Source: Desulfomonile tiedjei DSM 6799 (GTDB lineage Bacteria > Desulfobacterota > Desulfomonilia > Desulfomonilales > Desulfomonilaceae). From it: a stretch of DNA of 64,000 nucleotides. The stretch spans positions 2,542,001-2,606,000 of the forward strand of contig NC_018025.1 of assembly GCF_000266945.1 (NCBI RefSeq), read 5' to 3'. Position 1 is the first letter of the stretch. Each line of letters begins with the position of its first letter. Under the pieces are notes generated by a model. That model saw only the letters and a list, made by a program, of their open reading frames with translations. It was not told the DNA's origin and made no database searches. Both the position numbers and the translations under genes were made by a program. Shown one piece after another: positions 24,679-32,261 of this stretch.

Positions 24679-26265
24679 TTACGAAGTGCGCAGCTCGCCG
24701 ATAATTGCTTTTAACTGCTGCAAGAGTTCCTTGCCGATTTCAGGTTTGTCTTCGATGATGTTATTTAGCTGAAACGGATCGGAATTCCTGTCGTAAAGTT
24801 CATCCTTCGCCGGTAACACTACTTCCGCTCCGGGAGTGCAGGTCCACATTTCTTCCTTCACTTCGACTTTTGCCGACTGCTTTCCTGCGTTGCCTCCACC
24901 CAAAGCGTCGTCATAGAAGACTTTGTGCATCTCCGAGATAGACAGGGATTCTTGGTCTTTTAGCCAGTGGATATATGTGTAGTCGTCGGTTATAAGTGAC
25001 CACGACATCCCGTAGTAGCCGGCGATGGCATAGTCCCGCACCCGGTCCTTTTCACCGTAAGCGATTGGTAACAGGCTGGAGCCCTGAATATCCATCGTGC
25101 CGAAAGTTCTGATTCCTTCATGACCTGCTTCCCGGAGAGCCTCTTCATCCAGATAGCCAAGTGCATCCAAAATAGTGGGCATGATGTCTGTGTTTTGGAC
25201 GAAGCTTCTAATTCTGCGTCCGCCTTTGACTCCTGGTACCTGCATCATGAGTGGAATGTGAACCAGCTCCTCGTATGGCCAAGGTCTGCTCTTACGCATG
25301 ATTCCATGACCGTGTTCGCCTTCACCCATGGGCTGACCGTGATCTGAACAGATGACAATGAGAGTGTCCTCCATAAGCCCCATCTGTTGTATTTGATCCA
25401 GTAGCTTACCGATCCATTTATCTACTACGGTGATCTTCTCTGCTGTGAGGGCTCGGACATGTTGGCATTCACGCTCGGTGATACGACCTTTCACATCGCT
25501 CCAGGGTGCCAGCACCAACGGATTGCCTTCATAATCAGGGTCATAAGGACACTTGAGATCCGGATCCCAGACAGAGGGCGGATCCCAGGGCTCGTGAGGA
25601 TCGAATGAATCGATCCATAAGAAAAAAGGCCTCTTAGGATTGCGCTCGAATCTGAGCCACTTTTCTGCCTCTCTCGCCACCACGGCGATATAATTGTCCG
25701 CATCGCTGCGCCAATGCTGTCTGATCTTCAGATAGCACTCTATTTCACGCAGCAGGGCTGAACTCATCTGATCTCTCAAATTACCGTTTTCATCGTACAG
25801 CATGGTGGGCGAAATATAGCTTTCGGGTTTCATGCATGGATCGAGCGGTTCGTGGTAAAAGGTTTCATGGTCCAGTTCGTGACCGCTGCAAAACTTGACG
25901 TAATCGAATCCACGGGAATAGCCGTATTTCGGTAAGCGAAGTGGTGGAGAGTCGTAAATGAGAGCCGTCTGAACATTGCGGCCCCACAAGATATCGGTAA
26001 TCGTTGTGTCCTCAAGGCCCAAAGGCTTCCATCCGCCGAAAGGTAGGGTGAAACGACCGGTCAGCAACGATCGTCTTACCGGTATAGTGGGAAGACCCTC
26101 CGAGTAGGCGTTTTCAAATAAGATCCCCTTGCGGGCGAATCGATCCAAATTCGGCGTGCTTATCCAGTCGTTTCCGTAACATCCCAGGTAGTTGAATGGG
26201 AGCGTGTCGAGCATTACAAAAATTGCGTTTCTGATTGCCTTCTTAGTCGGTGCATCCTCCGGCAT
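24679..26265 (-). CDS. sulfatase-superfamily hydrolase with threonine at the nucleophile position
   Basis: 528 residues of the alkaline phosphatase/sulfatase fold: MLDTLPFNYLGCYGN with metal-site D20, TPNLDRFARKG, then the nucleophile loop T60-I-P-V-R-R-S-L-L-T-G-R, where formylglycine sulfatases have Cys (or Ser) as the first residue. Later come DSFDPHEPWDPP and the metal motif VICSDHGQ. With Thr instead of Cys it cannot form formylglycine, so phosphodiester or phosphonate chemistry, or an altered mechanism, is more likely than classical sulfate-ester hydrolysis. It has no signal peptide. AAGGAGGAG precedes the ATG. It is first in an operon with the thioredoxin pair. Confidence 0.82.
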   Translation of the reverse strand: MPEDAPTKKAIRNAIFVMLDTLPFNYLGCYGNDWISTPNLDRFARKGILFENAYSEGLPTIPVRRSLLTGRFTLPFGGWKPLGLEDTTITDILWGRNVQTALIYDSPPLRLPKYGYSRGFDYVKFCSGHELDHETFYHEPLDPCMKPESYISPTMLYDENGNLRDQMSSALLREIECYLKIRQHWRSDADNYIAVVAREAEKWLRFERNPKRPFFLWIDSFDPHEPWDPPSVWDPDLKCPYDPDYEGNPLVLAPWSDVKGRITERECQHVRALTAEKITVVDKWIGKLLDQIQQMGLMEDTLIVICSDHGQPMGEGEHGHGIMRKSRPWPYEELVHIPLMMQVPGVKGGRRIRSFVQNTDIMPTILDALGYLDEEALREAGHEGIRTFGTMDIQGSSLLPIAYGEKDRVRDYAIAGYYGMSWSLITDDYTYIHWLKDQESLSISEMHKVFYDDALGGGNAGKQSAKVEVKEEMWTCTPGAEVVLPAKDELYDRNSDPFQLNNIIEDKPEIGKELLQQLKAIIGELRTS

Positions 26266-26905
26266 GAGTCTCCTCCTTGATTAGGTGTCACTGATGAAGT
26301 TCTCTTCGATTTGGTTGCCGCTGTGGCCGGGTATTTTGCTGGAAACTTGGGGGAGATCCCTCGAAAATCTTCCATTCTGTCGTGAAACCTGGCCCATCGC
26401 ATTATTTCCTGCGATTTTCACTCGTCGTAGTCGAATTGGACCACGTTCACACGGAGAATACACCTAGGAGGATTCCCAGGTTTTTCAGGTATTTTTTCCA
26501 GGTTTAATGGATTGGTTTTGTTTGAAGGAATGGAAACCAGGATTTGAGTGGGCTTTATCGCGCAGCGTTAGGCAAAACAAGTGTTGTTCGAAAAGGACGG
26601 CTGTCTTGGAGTGATCCAGTAACAAAAAGCCACGTTACGCGTGACTTATGTCAACTATTTCAGGACGTGACTCCACGCAGAGCAGTCAATGACCGAATCA
26701 AAATATGATTCTACATATCATAATACACTTATACAAAGGTGTCGGCTGCTCAATCCGTCCCGCAAATGCGCCGTTCATAGGTGACGCCTCATTTGGCAAA
26801 TTCATCGAGACCCAACTAGCAGTTTTTTCGGGAAGATCGGTTGTGAGTATCAGACTCTGGTGTCCGCAGGCTGGGCTAATTTCCTCATTGTCCGCCATAA
26901 CACTT
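26266..26905. other. divergent intergenic region
   Basis: Between the leftward sulfatase operon and the rightward beta-oxidation operon. No protein-like frame was found. The activator sites and sigma-54 promoter of the rightward operon lie at its right end and are listed separately. Confidence 0.5.
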
Positions 26906-26934
26906 TGTCACGGTGTGATGTTACACGTTGTAAC
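26906..26934 (+). promoter_or_regulatory. candidate upstream activator sites for the sigma-54 promoter at 27040
   Basis: TGTCACGGTGTGA (26906) is followed by GTTACACGTTGTAAC (26920-26934), whose six-base arms are perfectly inverted. The same words, TGTCACGGTG and GTTACA, recur upstream of the acyl-CoA synthetase promoter, and TGTAAC/GTTACA upstream of the acyl-CoA dehydrogenase/glycyl-radical operon. The sites lie about 105-135 bases before the -24 element, the usual distance for a sigma-54 activator. Confidence 0.6.
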
Positions 26935-27039
26935 CATCTGCCGCCATTCTTGAATTTCAGAATTCCGTGTAGAAGACGTACAACTGCTGCGGCAAAGCCT
27001 CATTGCAGTAACGAAGTTCACTAAGGATGCAATCCGGCC

Positions 27040-27058
27040 TTGGCATAGTTCGTGCTTT
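27040..27058 (+). promoter_or_regulatory. sigma-54 (-24/-12) promoter of the beta-oxidation operon
   Basis: TTGGCATAGTTCGTGCTTT has the strict GG-N10-GC spacing and a near-consensus -24 box. Transcription would start near 27067, giving a leader of about 137 bases before the fadB/J-like ATG. Confidence 0.7.
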
Positions 27059-27203
27059 CCAAACACCGATCCGGGTTCTCGAAAGAAAGGCCGGAAAAAT
27101 GGTGGAAGAAAGCCCGTCACAACGCCGGCCCGTCGCTTGTGCATACGTTGTTTGCTCGAGCAGCTTTGAACGCCAATGGGAGCTTCCCAACAGAGGAACG
27201 AAT

Positions 27204-29333
27204 ATGAAGACTGATTTCATGACCATACATGTGAAAGTACAGGATAACGTGGCGGTCCTCTTCATGAACAACCCTCCGGTAAACCAGCTATCTCAGTCCT
27301 TTGTAGATGATCTGGCTGAAGCTGTTTCCAGCGGATTCGACGACCCGACCGTCAAAGGTATTGTGCTGACGGGTACAGGGAAGAACTTCATCGCAGGCGC
27401 GGATCTTACAGAAATATACGTGCTGAAGGAAAAGGAGTCTCTGCTGCCTAGAGTAGAGGCTATGTCGGCATTCTTTCACCAGATCGAACTGGGGCCCAAG
27501 CCTGTCATTGCAGCGATCAACGGCAATGCGCTTGGTGGAGGATTAGAGCTTGCTATGGCCTGCCACTATCGTGTGGCGCTGCACGGAGTGCAATTGGGTC
27601 AACCCGAGGTCAAAGTGGGGCTCATCCCTGGTGCCGGCGGCACTCAACGATTGCCCAGGTTCGTCGGTTTGCACGATGCCTTGGAGATGATGACGGTGGG
27701 CGATCCTATCGATAGTCGAACAGCGCTCTCCAGAGGCCTTATTGACGAAGTGACTGAACCGGAACATTTCCTGCGTGTGGCCTTGTCAGCAGCAACCAAC
27801 CTTGCAGAAGGAACAATATCGCTGGAAAGCAGCCGGACCCGCAATCGGAACAATCGCCTTCCCAGTTCTGCCGAGTTGAAAGCTGTTACCAGCGCAGCAA
27901 GAGTTCAGGCCGAGAAGAAAGCCAAAGGCTACCTCGCTCCTTTCAAAGTGATCGAAGCCTTGGAAAACGGTCTGTCACCGGACATTGAAGCAGATATTCG
28001 GCGAGAAGGGGAGCTCTTTGCTGAATGCGCACTATCAGACGTGGCTAAAAACCTTATCGGCATATTCCTCAACACCAGAGCCGCGGGCCGGCTAACCCGA
28101 ATTTCACGCGTGAAACCGGCCGACACCAAACAAGTGGCGGTGCTGGGTGGCGGAGTCATGGGTTCGGGAATCGTCAACCTTTTGCTTCGCAGGGGCTTTG
28201 ATGCTGTTCTCTGGGACATCACCGAGGAAGCAGTGGATCGGGGTGTCGCGTCCGTACGGAAGACCTTCGAGCACGCCATAAAACGGAAAAAGATGCTGCC
28301 AACGGAACTGGAAACGCTCCTCGACAAACGATTGAGGGTGACCACGTCACTTGAGGACATGCAAGAAGCGGATTTGATTATCGAGGCGGTGATCGAGAAC
28401 ATGGACATCAAGCAGAGCATCTGGAAGCAGCTCGAGGAGATCTGTAAGACGGAAGCCGTGTTTGCTACCAACACCTCTGCGTTGCCGATCGCCGAAATCG
28501 CCTCAATACTGAAGGACCAGGGAAGAGCGATCGGTCTGCATTTCTTCAATCCTGCCCATCAGATGCAACTTCTAGAAATCATCTGTACGCAAAAGACTTC
28601 CGACCTGACGTTGGCTACTTCGGTAGCGTTTGCACGAGCGATCGGGAAGATACCCGTGATAGTCAATGATTCCCCTGGATTTTACGTTTCCAGACAGCTT
28701 GGAGGTTTATTGGGAGGAGCTGTCTATCTTATGGCAGACGGCGTGGACTGGAGCCGGATAGAAAATGCCATGAAAGATTTCGGCATGCCCATGGGGCCTG
28801 CTGAACTGGCCGACCTCACGGGTATTGACATCAACTATCACGTGTACAAGACCTTCGAGCAACGACTGGGTCCCAGGTACAAGATGCACCCGCTCATGGA
28901 GAGTATCTATCAAACGGGATGCTATGGGAGGAAAACCGGGATGGGCTACATGGACTACGGCGGTGATGAGCTGGTTCCCAACAAAAAGGTTCTGGACGTA
29001 ATACAAAACTACTTGAGCGACAACCATGTGTCTCCCAAAAACGTATCCGATCAGGAGATCATAGATACCATGCTTGCCCTGGCAATAAACGAGGGCGCAC
29101 TCATAATCGAGGAAGGTGTATGCGACGAGCCTCAGCATATGGATTTGGCGATGATCTACGGTACCGGTTTTCCTCCGTTTCGAGGGGGTATATTCCGCTA
29201 TGCCGACAAATGGGGCATTGCAAATGTGTACGAGACACTGATCAAGCTTGAAAGACAATTCGGGCCCCGTTTTGAGCCCTCAAATCTTCTCAAGAAGATG
29301 GTGGAGGCAGGCCGGACTTTTTATCCCGCGTGA
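27204..29333 (+). CDS. multifunctional beta-oxidation protein: enoyl-CoA hydratase / 3-hydroxyacyl-CoA dehydrogenase
   Basis: 709 residues from ATG at 27204 (GAGG upstream); the frame is open back to 27027 but that part lies in the promoter leader. N-terminal crotonase domain (about 1-190): IAGADL and NALGGGLELAMACHYR form the oxyanion hole, and GLIPGAGGTQRLPR is typical. Middle: an NAD-binding fold from GGGVMGSGI, with IIEAVIENMDIKQ and the catalytic-region HFFNPAHQMQLLEII. C-terminal HCDH domains carry GPAELADLTGID and GGIFRYAD. It hydrates trans-2-enoyl-CoA and oxidises the product, as in FadB/FadJ. The thiolase gene follows 65 bases downstream. Confidence 0.92.
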   Translation: MKTDFMTIHVKVQDNVAVLFMNNPPVNQLSQSFVDDLAEAVSSGFDDPTVKGIVLTGTGKNFIAGADLTEIYVLKEKESLLPRVEAMSAFFHQIELGPKPVIAAINGNALGGGLELAMACHYRVALHGVQLGQPEVKVGLIPGAGGTQRLPRFVGLHDALEMMTVGDPIDSRTALSRGLIDEVTEPEHFLRVALSAATNLAEGTISLESSRTRNRNNRLPSSAELKAVTSAARVQAEKKAKGYLAPFKVIEALENGLSPDIEADIRREGELFAECALSDVAKNLIGIFLNTRAAGRLTRISRVKPADTKQVAVLGGGVMGSGIVNLLLRRGFDAVLWDITEEAVDRGVASVRKTFEHAIKRKKMLPTELETLLDKRLRVTTSLEDMQEADLIIEAVIENMDIKQSIWKQLEEICKTEAVFATNTSALPIAEIASILKDQGRAIGLHFFNPAHQMQLLEIICTQKTSDLTLATSVAFARAIGKIPVIVNDSPGFYVSRQLGGLLGGAVYLMADGVDWSRIENAMKDFGMPMGPAELADLTGIDINYHVYKTFEQRLGPRYKMHPLMESIYQTGCYGRKTGMGYMDYGGDELVPNKKVLDVIQNYLSDNHVSPKNVSDQEIIDTMLALAINEGALIIEEGVCDEPQHMDLAMIYGTGFPPFRGGIFRYADKWGIANVYETLIKLERQFGPRFEPSNLLKKMVEAGRTFYPA

Positions 29334-29398
29334 AAGACATCTCACCATTTAATGATCCGCGATGACAAGAAGAAACCACGTGTGCGAGGAGACCATAG

Positions 29399-30607
29399 AT
29401 GAGAGACGCAGTGATTGCAGGATACCTCAGGACCGCTCAATCCCGATCCCGACCCAACGATCCCGCCAGAGACGTTTTTTTTAAAACCAGAGCCGACGAG
29501 CTGTTAGCCAGGCTGCTTCCGGAACTGATGCGAAGAACGGGCATCCAGCCTGAGGAGATCGACGACTTCATAGTCGGTTGTGCGACAGCGGTTGGGGAAC
29601 AATGGGCCTACGGAGGTCGGCTTCCGATCTTCTTGGCCAATTTCCCCAAAACACTTGCCGCGAAATTCGTGGACCAGCAGTGTGGCTCTTCCATGGCCGC
29701 CATTCACATGGGTTTCCTCGAGATCGCAACAAACAACGCCGACATTGTTATGGTGGGTGGGATGGAACACATGACAAGGGTTCCAATGGGGCAAATGACT
29801 ATCGGACGAGGGTTGATTTCCCCAAACCTGGCTCTGTTGTCCGCGCCCGAGTATTCGCATTGGGACATGACAACCACGCTCAACATGGGGTTGACCGCTC
29901 AGAAGTTGTTTGTCGGCACCGGTCTGACCCGAGAGGACATGGACAAGTGGGCTGTGAGATCTCATCAACTGGCAGCAGAGGCTCAGGCTGAAGGTTTCTT
30001 TGAAGGGGAGATTTTTCCCATTGAGGCGGAACAGGCTGACGGTTCGGTCATCACCGTTAAGACGGACCAGGCGGTGCGAGGAGACACGACACTTGAAGGC
30101 CTGGCAAGTTTACCGCCAGCATTCAAGAAGGATCATCAGATCACTGCAGGAAATTCGTCTCCGCTCAACGCCGCAGCCTCATCCATGATTTTGATGGCGA
30201 AAGAGACGGCAGAAGCAAAAGGAATCAGGCCATTAGCCACGATCAGGTCCATCGGCTTCGCGGGAGTCGATCCCACTGTCATGGGCGTGGGGCCTGTGCC
30301 TGCAAGCAAGAAAGCCCTTCAACGCGCGGGCCTCCGATCCGACGAGATTGACTACTGGGAAATCAACGAGGCCTTTTCTATTGTGGCTCTCAACTGCATC
30401 AAAGAACTGGGACTCGATCCGGACAGGGTCAATGTCATGGGGGGAGGAATCGCTATGGGGCATGCTCTCGGAGCAACAGGAATTCGGCTTGTAGGAACTC
30501 TCGCCCGCATATTACAGCAAAAAGGTGGACGATTCGGATGTGCGAACGCCTGTGTGGGCGGTGGCCAGGGTGTCGCTACGATCATCGAACGAACATCGGA
30601 CGATTGA
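29399..30607 (+). CDS. acetyl-CoA acyltransferase (thiolase)
   Basis: 402 residues. Catalytic C95 in QQCGSSMAA, TAGNSSPLNAAAS, EINEAFSIVALN, GGGIAMGHALGATG with the catalytic histidine, and CVGGGQG with the second cysteine. It cleaves 3-ketoacyl-CoA to acetyl-CoA and a shortened acyl-CoA, completing the round begun by the upstream multifunctional protein. ATG with GAGGAG seven bases upstream. The two genes form a FadAB-type pair in hydratase-first order. Confidence 0.92.
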   Translation: MRDAVIAGYLRTAQSRSRPNDPARDVFFKTRADELLARLLPELMRRTGIQPEEIDDFIVGCATAVGEQWAYGGRLPIFLANFPKTLAAKFVDQQCGSSMAAIHMGFLEIATNNADIVMVGGMEHMTRVPMGQMTIGRGLISPNLALLSAPEYSHWDMTTTLNMGLTAQKLFVGTGLTREDMDKWAVRSHQLAAEAQAEGFFEGEIFPIEAEQADGSVITVKTDQAVRGDTTLEGLASLPPAFKKDHQITAGNSSPLNAAASSMILMAKETAEAKGIRPLATIRSIGFAGVDPTVMGVGPVPASKKALQRAGLRSDEIDYWEINEAFSIVALNCIKELGLDPDRVNVMGGGIAMGHALGATGIRLVGTLARILQQKGGRFGCANACVGGGQGVATIIERTSDD

Positions 30608-30762
30608 CGGAAGTGTGCGCAGTGCTTTCGTCCTTCGCGACGCCAACAGACCATGGCCTGGAGAGCGAGAGTCGCATCGCTCGCCCTAAACCCATGCTTG
30701 CGGGAGGGCAGAGGAGCCCGTTCCCATGAGTCATAGTATTTGGCAAGAGTTTTGTCCGATTC

Positions 30763-31026
30763 AAATCCCCCCAACCCCCCATAGGCGTTAAAATAAGAAT
30801 GGAGCCATATCAAAATCAATGGGTTAGAAAAATCCCCCCTCGCCCCCCTTTACCAAAGGGGGGGAGCAGAAGTTGGCTTTCCGCCCCCTTTTCTAAAGGG
30901 GGTTAGGGGGATTTTGGTGAATCAAGCACGTTATTTTAACGCCTATGCCCCAACCCCCCTTTTTTAAAGGGGGGCAAAGAAGTAACTTGCAATTCCCCCC
31001 TTAGTAAAGGGGGGTAGGGGGGATTT
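30763..31026. repeat. poly-C/poly-G palindromic repeat (outer element)
   Basis: AAATCCCCCCAACCCCCC at the left is mirrored by GGGGGGTAGGGGGGATTT at the right, with AAAGGGGGG/CCCCCCTT arms inside, a widespread intergenic palindrome type. It is interrupted at 30780-30947 by the element listed next. The remainder of the 30608-31228 gap has no recognisable gene. Confidence 0.7.
30780..30947. mobile_element. MITE-like element with 17-bp perfect inverted ends and 11-bp target duplication
   Basis: Left end CATAGGCGTTAAAATAA (30780-30796) is the exact reverse complement of TTATTTTAACGCCTATG (30931-30947). CCCCAACCCCC stands immediately on both sides (30769-30779 and 30948-30958), an 11-bp direct duplication. 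The interior is itself a C/G palindrome like the host repeat. 168 bp, non-coding. The CATAGGCG tip is shared with the element at 22781-22996. Confidence 0.75.
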
Positions 31027-31228
31027 TATAAAGTCGGAAGGACGTGATCGCAGAATTAAGATTTTCTCTACCCCGTGTAACTGAATGGTTACGGTAATGA
31101 GCATAATTTACCAGATTATTCCCCTGTCTCATGCTGGAGTTCGAGACAAAGTGGTGGATCCGCTTGCTGTTGCCCTCTCCGATCAACCGGCAGGATTTGT
31201 GGAGCATTCTTGCCTCGTCTCGTTTCAC

Positions 31229-32152
31229 TCAAAGACCCCGTCCCGCCACCCGGACCTGGATTCCACAGCCCTCGGTCGCGCTGCGTAGCAGCTCCATGCG
31301 CTCATCACTTGGAGGTTCAACTTCGGTCAGTTGGTAATTCTTTCCAAGCCGCTCATAGTTCCCCAATCCCAGTTTGTGGTATGGCAGCAGCTCTATTCTT
31401 AGGAGGTTCTTCCCGAGTTGCGCCGCGAATTTTGCAGTCGCCCTTACGTTTTCTTCCGAGTCATTCAACCCGGGCACAACAGGAATTCTTACGATCAGGG
31501 GTCTTTTCTGCGCAACCTTGCGGGCGTTTTCCCGGATCGACCGATTGGAAACACCGGTAAGCCGACGGTGGACTCGGTCGTCCATGTGTTTGATATCCAT
31601 GAACACCGTATCGGTGTGCTCCAATATGTTGTCCAGGCTCTCCCAAGGGCAATAGCCACACGTCTCCATAGCTGTGTGTATGTTGCTGTCCTTGCATCGC
31701 CGCATGAACTCCGAGACGAACCTCGGCTGGAAGGTGGGTTCGCCCCCGCCTACTGTGATCCCGCCCTTTGACCTGCGGAAGAAGGCGCTGTCTCTTGTTA
31801 CCTCCCGGAACAGATCTTCAGTGCTCAGCCATCTCCCCATCAATTGCAGTGCATTTCCGGGACAGACGGTGAGGCACTTGTCGCAGCGGTCGCATAGCGT
31901 GAAATCTGCTCGTACACCGCTGTCAGGGGAAAAGGTGAGTGCTTGTGTCGGACAGGAGGCAGCGCAGGCCCCGCACTTCCGGCAGGCTGAGTAATCATAG
32001 GTGATTTGGGCGTGTGGTTCTTGGGTTTGAGGCGAAGAACACCAGAGGCATCTCAGGGGGCAGCCCTTCATAAACACGAGGGTTCGGATCCCGGGACCGT
32101 CATGCAAGGCAAATCGCTCTATTCCGAAGATCAGTCCTCGCAGTGGTTCCAT
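31229..32152 (-). CDS. glycyl-radical enzyme activating protein (radical SAM)
   Basis: 307 residues from ATG at 32152 (AAAGGAG six bases upstream); an upstream in-frame start at 32206 has no ribosome site. The radical SAM motif CPLRCLWC (CxxxCxxC) comes first, followed by two ferredoxin-type clusters CRKCGACAASCP and CDRCDKCLTVCP, then GGITVGGGEPTFQ and ETCGYCPWE. Extra clusters are typical of activases for glycerol dehydratase-, CutC- and decarboxylase-type enzymes. It abstracts hydrogen from the glycine of the enzyme encoded just upstream (109-base gap). Confidence 0.92.
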   Translation of the reverse strand: MEPLRGLIFGIERFALHDGPGIRTLVFMKGCPLRCLWCSSPQTQEPHAQITYDYSACRKCGACAASCPTQALTFSPDSGVRADFTLCDRCDKCLTVCPGNALQLMGRWLSTEDLFREVTRDSAFFRRSKGGITVGGGEPTFQPRFVSEFMRRCKDSNIHTAMETCGYCPWESLDNILEHTDTVFMDIKHMDDRVHRRLTGVSNRSIRENARKVAQKRPLIVRIPVVPGLNDSEENVRATAKFAAQLGKNLLRIELLPYHKLGLGNYERLGKNYQLTEVEPPSDERMELLRSATEGCGIQVRVAGRGL

Positions 32153-32261
32153 GACAGGCTCCTTTCTCGTGCAGATCCTGCATCCTCTGGCGCATGGGCA
32201 TGGCATTTTGCTCGAACCATGCCCATTGTTGAATCGTTAAAAAGAGTGCCTGTCCTTAGCT

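Noticed and set aside
24679-26265. Classical arylsulfatase assignment
   Set aside because: Thr replaces the Cys/Ser needed for formylglycine in the nucleophile loop.
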